The notes under the pieces: model-generated
Told to the model about the DNA's origin: nothing
The model's database searches: none
The model's input: the letters and a program-made list of their open reading frames with translations, nothing else
Translations under genes and position numbers: made by a program
Source: Escarpia spicata
Lineage: Eukaryota; Annelida; Polychaeta; Sabellida; Siboglinidae
Length of the DNA: 64,000 nucleotides
Direction: 5' to 3'
Assembly (NCBI GenBank): GCA_963995525.1
Contig: OZ023216.1
Coordinates: forward strand, 42,853,859-42,917,858
Shown: positions 1 to 46,119 of the stretch, piece by piece
How positions within the stretch are numbered: position 1 is the first letter of the stretch
Layout: every line of letters starts with the position of its first letter

Positions 1-214
1 TGCGGCTTTGAGACACATTAATCAAAGCGAGTTGTGCGTGGACTCTGAATGCAGGCATGCGGCCTGTTCAAAATACCGTGTAACAATTAAAATACCGCGG
101 GTTCACGCTGTATGGGTTTGTCGATGTAGCAAATGGTTAATAGCATACTTTATGTAGGAGTTCGATTTATTAGAATTATAACAAGAGGCAGAAGCTAAGT
201 AAAAAACAAAGGTA

Positions 215-1617
215 AGTTCTTATATTCTCAGCTTTATTTCCAAAATATTAGAAAAGGTTGTAGCAAGTCGTCTAAGGTCTCACGTTAGCACTTGTAAATG
301 TCTTAACTAATGTGTAAAAATCAACATATAGACAGTTTCAATCAACAGAGACTGCCCTTTTAAAGGTTCATAATGACATTAACTTGAACATTAATAATGA
401 TAAAGTGTCTGCACTTACCTTACTAGATCTCTCTGCCGCTTTTGACACGATTGATCACAACATTCTCACTGAACGCTTGGTACGGCATATCTGGCACAGC
501 GCTAGGCTGGTTTTCTTCATATCTAACTGATAGATACCAACTGCCGACTTTATTTGGTGTTCCCAGGGTTCTGTTCTTGGGCCTTTGCTTTTTCTCTTTA
601 CAACACGCCACTAAGCTCTGTTATACAAAGACATAACTTGGATCACCATCTTTATGTTGATGATACTCAGATCTACATTTCGTTGGCTACCCCGGATACA
701 AATCGCTCCCTTAACCAACTTAGTGATTGCCTTCAAGATATCTTCCATTGGATGACTGACAGCAAGTTGAAATTAAATGCAAATAAAACTGAATTGATCA
801 GTATTGGTACTCCAATGCAGCGTAGTAAACTTGATGTTTTTTTCCCTACGCGTATTCTGAATCAGTATATCACGCCAGCAACCTCGGTGCGGAATTTTGC
901 AGTGATCTTTGATAGTAACTTCAATTTCCGACAACACGTATCTCAAACGCGTTGTTGCTGTTTTTATCATATTCGTGATCTTCGCCGTATTCGCCGGTAT
1001 ATGCCATTTTCGGTTGCTAAAACTATTGCAACACCGCTTGTTAGCAGCATACTTGACTATTGCAATTCCCTCCTTTATAATATCGCTAGCAAAACTTCAG
1101 CGTGTTCAAATTTGTTCAGCAAGAATAGCTACAAGATCTCTTCGTTTTTTCTCGCGCTGTACCACTTTTGAAGTCTGCATTGGCTTCCTGTACGATATCG
1201 TATACTATTTAAGATCTGTACCATTACATACCAGGCACTATCCAGTAAGCAACCATCGTATTTGCATTGACTGCTTACTCTTGTAAGAAAACCTATCCAG
1301 CTTCATTTAGTTCAGACCTACTTTTTGTTCCTAGAGTCAACACTAATATTGGAACTAGGGCTTTTTCTGTTGCCGCACCAACTCTTTGGAATATGCTCCC
1401 TCATAGTCTTAGATCAGTTGAAAATATTACAAAATGTCGTCGTCATTTAAACACGTATTTTTACAACCTGGCTTATCCACCACATCTCCCTAGCGCCTTG
1501 ACCCATCTGATGACAACTGGAATACTACTTATGGATTTTGAGATTGACCAATCCTTTTGTTTTGATGCGCATCTGAGCCTGGTTTCCAAGGATTTAGGCG
1601 CAATACAAGTTATCTTA
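215..1617 (+). mobile_element. Degenerate CR1/L2-like LINE (reverse transcriptase part and 3' tail)
   Basis: Pieces of one reverse transcriptase can be read across all three plus frames. They include an ISKILEKVVASRL-like start, the LDLSAAFDTIDH block (about 427-457), a GVPRVLFLGL region where GxPQGSxLGPLLF is expected, the catalytic block as HLYVDDTQIY (about 650, V in place of A in the usual YADD), KLKLNANKTE, and a late RAFSVAAPTLWN block (about 1349). Frame changes and stops separate the pieces, so the copy is dead. It has no endonuclease domain and is 5' truncated, as is usual for LINEs. The 3' end is a T-rich trinucleotide tail near 1610. CR1/L2 placement rests on block order and tail type, not on a tree. 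Confidence 0.85.
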
Positions 1618-1624
1618 TTATTAG

Positions 1625-1943
1625 TCTTATTATATATCGCAGTATCCAGTCCTCGGGACTGTTCAACGCTTTACTCTACTCCCCGGCAGACCTGTTCAAT
1701 CTAACACCACCTCGACTTCTCTGGGAAGTTTCAGCCACGCTGCAATTAATGCACGAAGACTAATCGTACACAAATATCCACCACTCTCTATAGCCAGGTA
1801 CGCATCCATACAGCTGAGTGAACTGAAGCAATGTAGAGTAAACGTACTTGCCCAAGGTGCGACACCGCCGCACAGGATTCGAACCCGGGTTCTCTCCGTC
1901 GACAGTCCGAAGCTCTTACCTCTGCGCTACTGTGCACCACTAA
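1625..1943 (-). mobile_element. tRNA-derived SINE, near full length
   Basis: Read on the minus strand, it starts with a tRNA-like head: an A-box-like stretch (reverse complement of 1912-1929, TAGCGCAGAGGTAAGAGC) and a B box (1875-1885, GGTTCGAATCC type). A body follows, then a tail with GAGGACTGGATACTGCG. It sits directly against the 3' tail of the LINE at 215-1617. Related copies lie at 4972, 14008, 20555, 22516 and 41393. The tail resembles LINE-derived tails of CR1/L2-mobilised SINEs, which is an inference. Confidence 0.8.
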
Positions 1944-2083
1944 GCACTACTAATGCTGATAAACATTGCTTTCCATCCACCCAAATTGTGGCATAGATTG
2001 CGAAATGATCACCGAGAGAGAATGAGATGGGGCGCGAGAAACGAAGAGGAGAGATATAGAGATATGGAACAAAAGCGAGAGAG

Positions 2084-2118
2084 GGGGAGAGGAGAGAGAG
2101 AGAGAGAGGGTAGGGTTG
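2084..2118. repeat. GA-rich simple repeat
   Basis: A short purine-only stretch, mainly GA dinucleotides, with no other feature attached. Confidence 0.7.
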
Positions 2119-2157
2119 CTAATTACATGTATGAGGCAAGGTAACACTTCTAAGTCA

Positions 2158-2460
2158 CATCATGAAGCTGCTAAAGAGGATCCTAGATGGGAGGATTCAA
2201 AAGGGAGTACAGCAGGAATTAGGTGAAGAACAACAATGATTCAGAGAGGGCAGAAGGACAACGGATGCGATGTTTGCATTGAGACAGCTGGTGGAGAAGG
2301 TTGGAGATGCAAGGGAGAATGGCAGTGGGATTTGTGGACCTGGAGAAGGCCTACGAAACAGCCCCAAAAGAGATGGTGTTGGCAACAGTTAGATGGGTGG
2401 GAGTGCCAGAAGCCGACGCCAGGGTGGTGGGAGCAATTTGTAATGTCATACACCAGACAG
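2158..2460 (+). mobile_element. LINE reverse transcriptase fragment
   Basis: The translation reads KLLKRILDGRIQ, then GEEQQ, TTDAMFALRQLVEK, and after a frame shift VDLEKAY and VPEADARVV. This is the fingers/palm start of a LINE reverse transcriptase of a different lineage from the copy at 215. At least two frameshifts and one stop break it. It is about 300 bp long, a dead fragment. Confidence 0.75.
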
Positions 2461-4971
2461 ACATAACATTTTAGTAGTTACAACGCCAAAATATTCTCCG
2501 TTTGGGGAATTGGGATGAGTGCACGTTGGTGACGTCATACTTGGTATCACAGTGGCGCTGTCCGTGCAATTTAAATTATGTGTTTTCATCAACGTTATTC
2601 TAATAAACTGCTGACGTAATATTCTTGACAGTATATGCTAATAGTAAGTTTTTGTTAACTCTTAGCTGCATAGACCCCACAACATTTTTTTTTCTTCATT
2701 TTAACTGTACTGGGTTCGATAGCATGTTCCTTCATCGCCACAGTGCTCAACCGCAGGTACTTCACTATGATCAAAGGTGTTGCAACTCTCCTAAAACGCT
2801 ACCTGACGTCAATACGTTGCACTGTTCACACTTGTGATCATACGCCGGTTACAGCTGATTGCGTCTGACCGGTGGTCAACTGACAAGAGCAGTCCGGCCG
2901 GCCGTGGCGGTGTCCGACCAATCGCATTACCGCTGCCGGACGGAACAAAGGCGGCGACGTTGAGCGCGTAAACATGCAAATAGTGAACAGGTAATTGCGC
3001 GCTAAATGAATAGTATAATCTGTGTCCAGCGCGCAATTACTATGACTTCTCTTGATCCTTCGCGAATAAACAAGCTGTTTAAATCGCAATGAACCTCACA
3101 GCATAAAATGTCTATATTAAACATCAACGACACAGTGTGAATGCATTCTCCAGAATAAACCAGTGTAACGATTTAACAAAGCTTACTTCTGAATTCTGAG
3201 TTAGTTCAATTTAGTAGATTTTATGTGAAATTCAAAGTTATCCAAATACTATTGTAGCCGTTCGTATCTTGACTGATTTCGTTATTCTCTGTTGCCTTAG
3301 TTCACTCCATTGTATTGCATTTGCACGCCAATTAAGTAGTTGTGAGACTGTAAATATGTGACATCGAACGTATTGCTGATTGCAAGAGAAGTCAACACGT
3401 TGGCCGAATGCCACCGACTGACTGGGGGTGAAACTTAAACCGTTCTGCTTCCGCGACTAGTTATATATAAACGCAGGAGTTTGTGATTGCTATGCTATCC
3501 ATCGCTATCTTTGCTAGTGTCAGTACTCGTTGTGGCAGTATGTCTACTATTTTGTTTTGACTGACTAGAAATTTGGCATTGACGCACCTAACCTGGATTT
3601 GGCGCATGACGTCATCAGCCAGTCATAAAATGAGTGTAGAAAGGTGATCCAAAACAAAGGGGGAAAAAAACGAATTAAACAACGGGTGTGCTATATTCAT
3701 AATGTTCGCGTCAATGTCGCTATTACCGTCAGGAAGCCATGTCGACTTAATGCAAGACGTTCCAACCTGCTATGCGGATCGCATACATGTATATTTGGTC
3801 AAATTTCAACGAGGCAGTCGTGAGTGGATGGCTGTGTTGACATATCAACTCTCTGCAGCGCGCGCCAAGCTGTGTTGCAGTCGAGTGACCACAACCGTAG
3901 CCATTGACACTTTGACACACGCGGGCACAGGCAACAGTTGTCACACTGCGTAATGTCGCAGAACTGTGACAAAACTACACCCACCTGTCACGTGCGTTAC
4001 TCCTCGATGTCTTCTCCTCTCTCTGCCTTTGGATGGGAGCACCTTCTCGCTTCCCCGTTAGCTAAGTCCGGTTCTCCTCTACCGGCAGTCATCCAACCGT
4101 GTCGACCGAATAGACGACCACCAGCGCCACCCCGTGTTGATTTGCGTCGTGTGGTCAGTGGCCGCGACCATGCGACTAAAGGCCACTTAGGCTATGTGCT
4201 CCGTTCTTCTGTTGGGAGATCGATCAGCTATTCATAATCCCACAGTGCTGCGCAAGACAAGCGACGCACGTGTAGGGAATTGTCAGTCAACACGAACTCG
4301 CGCGGATAGTTCTACTCATTAAATTGTTGGGCTGCAACATAATTAATTTACTTTTTAGTTCTGAGTTTTTGAGCATACATATCCTGTGTACTGATGCCAA
4401 CACATTGAAACCTGCAATAGGGGACACCTGTCCACAACAAATACCTGTATAACGGACTTTTAATGTCCCGAATGACTTGCATTGTCGATTACCTGTCCAT
4501 AGTGATAACCACTAGACACATTACGACGTCCTGATGATTTCCACCATGACATATTGCCATGTATATGTTATTAATGTATGGACCAATGTGACGTCATCGC
4601 CATTGTGCAGCCGTAGTGTCCCGTGGTTGGGCGAAGGCGTCAGCATGTTGTTGCAAGATGGAGATGTTCTATACGTAAGAATTATATGTTTTGTATGTAG
4701 TAATACAACAGCTATACATTTATTTAAAATCCATTTGATTGATTGATTTCGTCACACATGTCCGTGCCAGTTTAGATGTTAAGTTATTGTGTAGCAAGAA
4801 ATCAAAATCACGTCCACATTCAATGTTTGTCCTATGTGTTGTATTGCAGGAAAGAACTATTGGATACCTATGAAGCTTTGCACAGGGCAAACATTACCCG
4901 AACCCCGAACCGCCTCATTGTATACTGGAAACTGTAACCAACAATTCCTAAAGGTATTTAAGGTATTCTTA
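2461..4971. other. Intergenic stretch, no gene recognised
   Basis: Only short ORFs without family resemblance. Around 4410-4500 there is a GAAACCTGCAATAGGGGACACC motif split over short repeats, resembling the end and unit of the TIR element at 38484. Nothing else is recognisable. Confidence 0.5.
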
Positions 4972-5095
4972 AACAGCGCAGTAATCAGTCTCCAGGACTG
5001 CTCAAAGCGCTTTACACTTTACTCCCTGGCAGACCTGAATACCATCTCGATTTCTCTGGGAAGCATTCAGCCACGCTGCAATTAATGCGTGATTA
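4972..5095 (-). mobile_element. SINE fragment (tail half)
   Basis: This matches the tail half of the tRNA-derived SINE at 14008: the GTAATCAGTCTCCAGGACTG side, the CTCCCTGGCAGACCTG block and AGCCACGCTGCAATTAATGC. The tRNA head is missing. Confidence 0.75.
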
Positions 5096-5627
5096 ACTGT
5101 TTGGTTATCATATCGTAGCTTTGTGTTTGCTGATCTAACCAGGAAACCGCTACTTTTAACCGCCAAACCTCTTCCAGTATAATTATTTGCTATGCCAAAA
5201 CGCCTTTCATGTAGTGAAGAGCAGCTACAGTTGTACAGCACACGACGTTATTGGTGCTGTAGCACAAGTGTTGCCACCTAGCGAATGCATGCATAACTAC
5301 TAGCTTACTCGAATCGAACTCTCCTGATGTCGATATTCAGACCATTGATTATGTCTTCGTTGGTTAGGAATAAGTAACTAATAGCCAATAGTTGTGGTAG
5401 AACACCATTAGAATTAACAGTGCGATCGCTGATGATTATTTTTGCAAATTTTCTAAGAAACAACTACCGCATAATTATTTTGTATTAGCTTACACCCCCA
5501 CCTATGGAGCAACAAACACATCGTTTACGTCTAAGCAGCACGTATCAAAAACTTGGAAGTAAATAGAATAGGTAAATAAATAACTATTATTGTCAAATAA
5601 ATAACTATTATACTAGCGTGAACATAA

Positions 5628-5880
5628 AATCGACACATACCTCAGACGGGCGGGATACACATAGATAAAAGGGTCGGCCTCTCGATAAGCCAAAGGGCTT
5701 CCTTGTCCACCTGCCACCTAGAGTTAATTCTCTGGGTGGCAATCTTGTTAAATGTTTAAAAAATAAAATCGACACATACCTTAAAAGGGCGGGATACACG
5801 TAGATAAAAAGTATTGGACTCTTGATATCAAGGATTTCTTGTCCACCTGCCATCTAGTTAATTTTCTGGATGGTAATCTT
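5628..5880. repeat. Two-copy direct repeat, about 130 bp unit
   Basis: The segment starting AAATCGACACATACC at about 5628 recurs from about 5766. Both copies contain GGGCGGGATACAC, TTGTCCACCTGCCA and a final GTAATCTTGTT-like end, with moderate divergence. No coding potential is evident. Confidence 0.75.
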
Positions 5881-5924
5881 GTTTGTTGCTACTGGATTCA
5901 GTTATATTCCTAACTGGAGAAAGC

Positions 5925-6175
5925 AATAGAGATCAGAGAGAGGTGACCAGCCATCAACAGAGACACTGGGTACAACCTTCCTGCTATCTTCTTGGAACTG
6001 CTGTCATGCAACGACCACCAATGAAGTCACATGGCGACCTAGAGTTAGCAGTCCAACGTTGACGAGGGTGTCATGAGGAAACCAAAAACTCTGTAAGAGA
6101 TGTCAAGGATTCTCACTATTGTTGTTTTCTGAAATTGATCACGAAATGATATATCAAAGACCAATGGTCCAGGGA
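5925..6175. repeat. Interspersed repeat, partner copy at 18541
   Basis: AGAGGTGACCAG, CCATCAACAGAGAC and GAACTGCTGTCATG here match the segment at 18541-18670. A related piece with GAGGCCAATGGTCCA occurs at 6362 and again near 50686. This is probably a low-copy transposon remnant; its class is unknown. Confidence 0.6.
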
Positions 6176-6585
6176 AGGGAATGAACATAGAACAAAGTGT
6201 GTGGACTTCGGCATCTGGCAGGAGATACTGTTACCATGCCCCTAAGTTGGTATATGTAATATATATTAATGTACACTCTTGTTTCAGAATCTGCTCACAG
6301 CTGGTGAACACAATAACTCAAAAATACAACACAGAAACCAATACAATGCCAATTAGCAAATCAGAGGCCAATGGTCCATCGAAGAAAATGAATACAGAAT
6401 GAGGTGAATGGACTTTGGCACCTGGACGGAGAAGCACTTGCAACGATCCAAAGTGAGCACATGAACATACATTAATAAATAAATAAATTTGTATAATTGG
6501 TATATAATCTACTCGCAGCAGCAATAAATAATGGACTACAAAATATAACGCAGGAATCAACATTTTAACTATTCATATCAGATTC

Positions 6586-6591
6586 TTTATT
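6586..6591 (-). terminator. EFL1: EFL1 polyadenylation signal
   Basis: AATAAA on the minus strand, 23 nt past the EFL1 stop codon (6615-6617). This implies a very short 3' UTR with cleavage around 6560-6575. Confidence 0.7.
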
Positions 6592-6614
6592 TTCCTAGAA
6601 GTCACAGTCCCGCT

Positions 6615-41978
<35,364 letters not shown>

Positions 41979-41989
41979 TCTGATGCGCA

Positions 41990-43470
41990 ATCATACCAAC
42001 ACTCGTCAACGATCTACAACAAATTGGTGTCAAATTCACAAGGCTGGATTACATATATTAGAACATCACACCTATGATTACAGGAATAGATGCATTATTG
42101 ACAGAACTATGCTGTTCAGAAATACAATTACACTGCTCAGAAATAAAATTACAAGTTGTTCAGAAACACAATACTGTAAAATTACATTGTTCATCCAATC
42201 CAAGTACACTATCCAGAAATACAAGTTGTAATCATCACAACCACTACGAGTTATCTAGAAACACAGCATTGTTCATGAGTAAAAATGCATAATTCAGAAA
42301 CACAATTACACCATCCAGAAAAGCAAGTTGTAGTTACCAAAACCATTACAAATGCAGTCAATTAGCCAGTGATAAACACTGATTATTTGTTTACGCTCAC
42401 TCTGTCATTTACAAAGGTTTGGTGGGCTATGACCTAAGTATTTCCACATGTCGCACAAGAACAAAAGCTGTGCAAGACAAACAATTGCACTATGATTACA
42501 TAACACACTGTAATCCATTGGGACATAAGTGACAACCTCACCAGGTATTAATACATACTTAGTATAGTCTCAAGTGTGGTGGTAATCATTGAAAGCCCAA
42601 TAAAACCTGCACTGATCAATAGAATACCTAGTACACAAATGCTCAGATATCAATGTAACCCAGCAGGGTGCTTGTTAAAGAGCATAGACACTACCACACT
42701 TCTAAAAGCCTCCACTGGCTGTGTTGATAGTAATGGCATCATGGTTCAAGAGAAAGAATTTGCCAGATAGCGGCTGTAACCAGTTTTCTTAAAATGACCT
42801 TGTCCCTCATTTATTAATATAATGTTACACTAAAATAAATATGGTGAAGGCATAATGCCAATTAAATTGTGTTTAACTACCCTCAAGCATTGTTCTCAAT
42901 TTGATGTTTTGTTACTGCCCAATTTGAGGCAATTGTTTAATATACAAAATAACAAATTGCTTCTTTTTTCTAAGTATATGTCCACATTATATGCATTGAT
43001 ACATTTGTAATATTTGTGACTGTATCTAAATATGCAGATTTTATGCATGATTTGTGATTAACTTTTTTGTATTTGATCAACAAGCTGTATTTTATAACAA
43101 CACTGATTCTATGGACATTATTTTTTTCTGTAAATTATTTATCACATTCTTGAGCTGTTTGGTAGATGCTGTTGATATGTTTTTATTGTGTTCCTAATTA
43201 AGGCATTGTAGCCATGTACTCAGTAAGTCACTGTGAGGGGTAGTAAAGCTACGGAACAACGGATTTTGCCAAAAATATTTGGGCAGCGACATGTATAAGA
43301 GGTAATGCCAATTGAAAAGAAGTGAATTCACTTACAATTGCTATGGCTTAGGTGCTGTGTCAAAATATTGGGGTTTGACACCACATTAAATTGGTTTCAT
43401 CATTCTATAAAAACAGTTTATTTTCTGATCTCAGTTTATAAATCTTGTTCATGCACTGTGAACAGTGAGT
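41990..43470. other. Upstream of EFL1 coding start, no gene recognised
   Basis: AT-rich. At 42110-42320 there is a loose repetition of CAGAAATACAA / CAGAAACACAAT words. A non-coding first exon of EFL1 could be here or further right; I cannot place it. Confidence 0.4.
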
Positions 43471-43477
43471 GACAACT

Positions 43478-44230
43478 ACATGCAAGCAAAGGCAACAAAG
43501 ATGAATGCATCAAAAACTGGCCTAAAAATCAACAAAAAGAAAACTGAAGTACTGAGAATAAACAGCAAATGCAACAACAGAATACAGATTGATGACCAAC
43601 AACTGAATGAAGTAGAGAAATAAACATACCTGGGTGCAAACTTCAGCAAGCAAGGAAGAGGGGGTGACGATATTATCAACAGAATACGAAAAGCAAGGAC
43701 ATCATTCATGAAACTCAAGCAGATATGGAGCTCAAATGTGTACACATTAAAAACAAACTCAGATTATACAATTCTCTGGTCAAATCAGTGTTACTGTTTG
43801 GATGTGAAATATGGAAAGTTAACATACACGACAACAACAAAACTTGACATTTTCTAATTCACCTGTCTCAGAAGAATTTAAAAAACTAAATGGCTAGTAG
43901 TAATTTCGAACAGAGACATTGAGAATATAACAGCAGAAGAGAAGGTCAGAGAAGAAGGTGGAATTGGATCGGGCATGTGCTGAGAAAGAAGGATCACAAA
44001 CTGCCTGACAGCACTGACATGGATGCTGGAAGGAACAAGAAAAGTTGGTCGACCAAAAACAACATGGAGATCCACAGTGGAAAAAGAACGAAAACAATTG
44101 GGCTGGGCAACTTGGAGCAAAGCAAGACACAGCCGTTGACAGGGCAAGATGGCGGAGTCGCACAGCAGCCTTATGGGCCACAAGGCCCGAAGAAGATAGG
44201 CAAGCTAAGGTAAGAATAGTGCATGAAGAA
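43478..44230 (+). mobile_element. LINE reverse transcriptase C-terminal fragment
   Basis: The frame-broken translation gives GLKINKKKTEVLRIN, a TYLGANFSKQG block, KTKLRLYNSLVKSVLLFGCE, then RRRWNWIGHVLRK and ATWSKARHSAVDRARWRSRT. This is the C-terminal half of a non-LTR retrotransposon ORF2 of a lineage different from the copy at 215. Several stops make it a pseudogene. Confidence 0.85.
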
Positions 44231-45089
44231 AATCCACTGGCCCTGCACATGCAGTAACGATAGTGCTTCTGTATGGAATTTCTGTGAAGCTCATTTATGT
44301 AGCAAAGCCTCAACACAATATAGATTTTATGGTAACCGCGGAGCTACGGGTTGTCATCGCCAGTGACATCGAGTTTTACTTGAGTTTGTTTTGTGAATCT
44401 TGATCATTATAGGAATGCAAGATAATTTTTGGTAACATAGTGTGTGCATATGTATGTAATATATGTCACTTGAGAAGAAGTTTGGTGGCTGTAAGTGGTC
44501 ATTTTCATGGTTAGGTCAGAAAGTAAAAGATCGTCCGCAATAAAATACACTATGCAGCTCATACTGTACAATGACTTAAATGATTCAAACATCTTACTTA
44601 CGAATGTTTGAGACTACTGACCACTCTTGATCCACCATGACTGAATAACATGATGCTGCGCCTGAGTGACGATATGACTAAAAGGTGCACGACCAAAATG
44701 TATGTAGTGTTGGTAATCAAGCGGGCTGTTGGTGGCACGTAGGAGGTATGTGTGTGCAGCTCGCCTAATTTCAGATATGTTCTTCACATTGGAGTAAAAA
44801 ATTTGCTACTTTTATCGTCGCTTGTAGTAACTCGCTGGTTCCATTCGCCAGGTGGCATTACTATGCCAACACTAAAATAATACTTGTCCAGAAGATCGGA
44901 TAAAATGCCTAAATTGTGTAACTCCTGGGTGAAATACAGACTGAACATTTTTAATAATGCACACACAAACAATATATATATACCATCAACGGCTAAACTA
45001 TCTACCAACATATTATATTACGTGGTCGTTCGTTAACTTCGTGGTCGTGTGCCTTTTAGTCAAACCCCCTGATTTAGGTCAACTATTCA

Positions 45090-45371
45090 AATCTCGAGGA
45101 GAAGGAACTCTGATTATTACTTATGTTCAAAATCGTCCACAATCAAATTGCTGTCCCGTCCAGAAACATATTAGCACCTGCAGACAGACGCACACGCTCC
45201 AGTCACCCTTACAAACATAAACACATCAGACTCAGAGCCAACACTGAAGAATATAGAAACTCATTTTTTCCCCGTACTTTAACTGTATGGAATATCCTAG
45301 AAGCGTCATTAGTTAATGCAAAGAACGCCCCACAATTTAAGGAACTGCTAGGCCGTGCGCAATGCTCATAG
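45090..45371 (+). mobile_element. LINE ORF2 C-terminal end
   Basis: MFKIVHNQIAVP, RTRSSHPYKHKHIRLRANTE and YRNSFFPRTLTVWN are the typical last segment of CR1/Jockey-type ORF2, ending at TAG 45369-45371. It lies between EFL1 and SAXO. Confidence 0.8.
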
Positions 45372-45946
45372 AGTAACCAACATCATTGGCGCGATACCCA
45401 GCGGGGATTTGCCGATTATTAAACAGAAACAGCGAGGGCATGACAGTGAGCGATAATATAAGACATTACACAAAATACGTTAGTTCTACAGGAAATCAAC
45501 AGACTGTCAGACCAGTTTCAAAACGTACCTTTACCAATACCTCACTTTCGGTGTATATCGTAAAGATTATGTTTACCAATTAAATAAGTGTGACGATTTC
45601 GATGACAATCTTGTTTCAAACGCAGTCCATGCTGTCAAAACATTGCAAAACGCCGCAAAGCCCCGCTGAAGTAACGTCCAGCGCGAGAGCTTGGAACAAG
45701 TGCGCGGATGAGTTCATTTTCAACGGGTGTATTACGCCAAATTGGTTTAAATTTATTACATAAATATATCTCCCATATATAAACTGACAGTTCAGAATAT
45801 ATAATATGTTATGTATTCATTAAAACATAAATGTATAACTAAGACGGATATGCAATTGAGGACACACGTTTTATAACTGACTTATATTACAAAGTCATTC
45901 AGTCTTGATCACCCCTACGCTGTTGCCAAAGCGCTGCCCACACAAA

Positions 45947-45970
45947 CATGGTGTCCCTAGCGACACCATG
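45947..45970. promoter_or_regulatory. Perfect 9-bp inverted repeat upstream of SAXO
   Basis: CATGGTGTC, six bases, GACACCATG, about 110 bp before the SAXO start codon. It could bind a dimeric factor or form part of the 5' UTR. No known site is matched with confidence. Confidence 0.35.
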
Positions 45971-46081
45971 CCACCCTATACACAACTCTTTACGAAGTGG
46001 TAAAATGGTCAGGTAAAACATCTAAGGCTAAGCTAGAGTTCACAGGATACTGCATCTTTCGAACACATCCCAGCAAGGAAC

Positions 46082-46119
46082 ATGACGAAAGTTTGCGTAT
46101 GTCAAATATGCACGTGCGG
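46082..46119 (+). CDS. SAXO exon 1 (13 codons)
   Basis: Too short to be found by ORF length. It was found by the conserved Cys motif [12 protein letters not shown], with A at -3 of the ATG and donor GCGG/GTAAGC, in phase with exon 2. Confidence 0.88.

Noticed and set aside
1862..1943. tRNA gene on the minus strand (also at 14260-14310)
   Set aside because: A and B boxes are present but the cloverleaf is not intact and the same head recurs with SINE bodies, so these are SINE heads.
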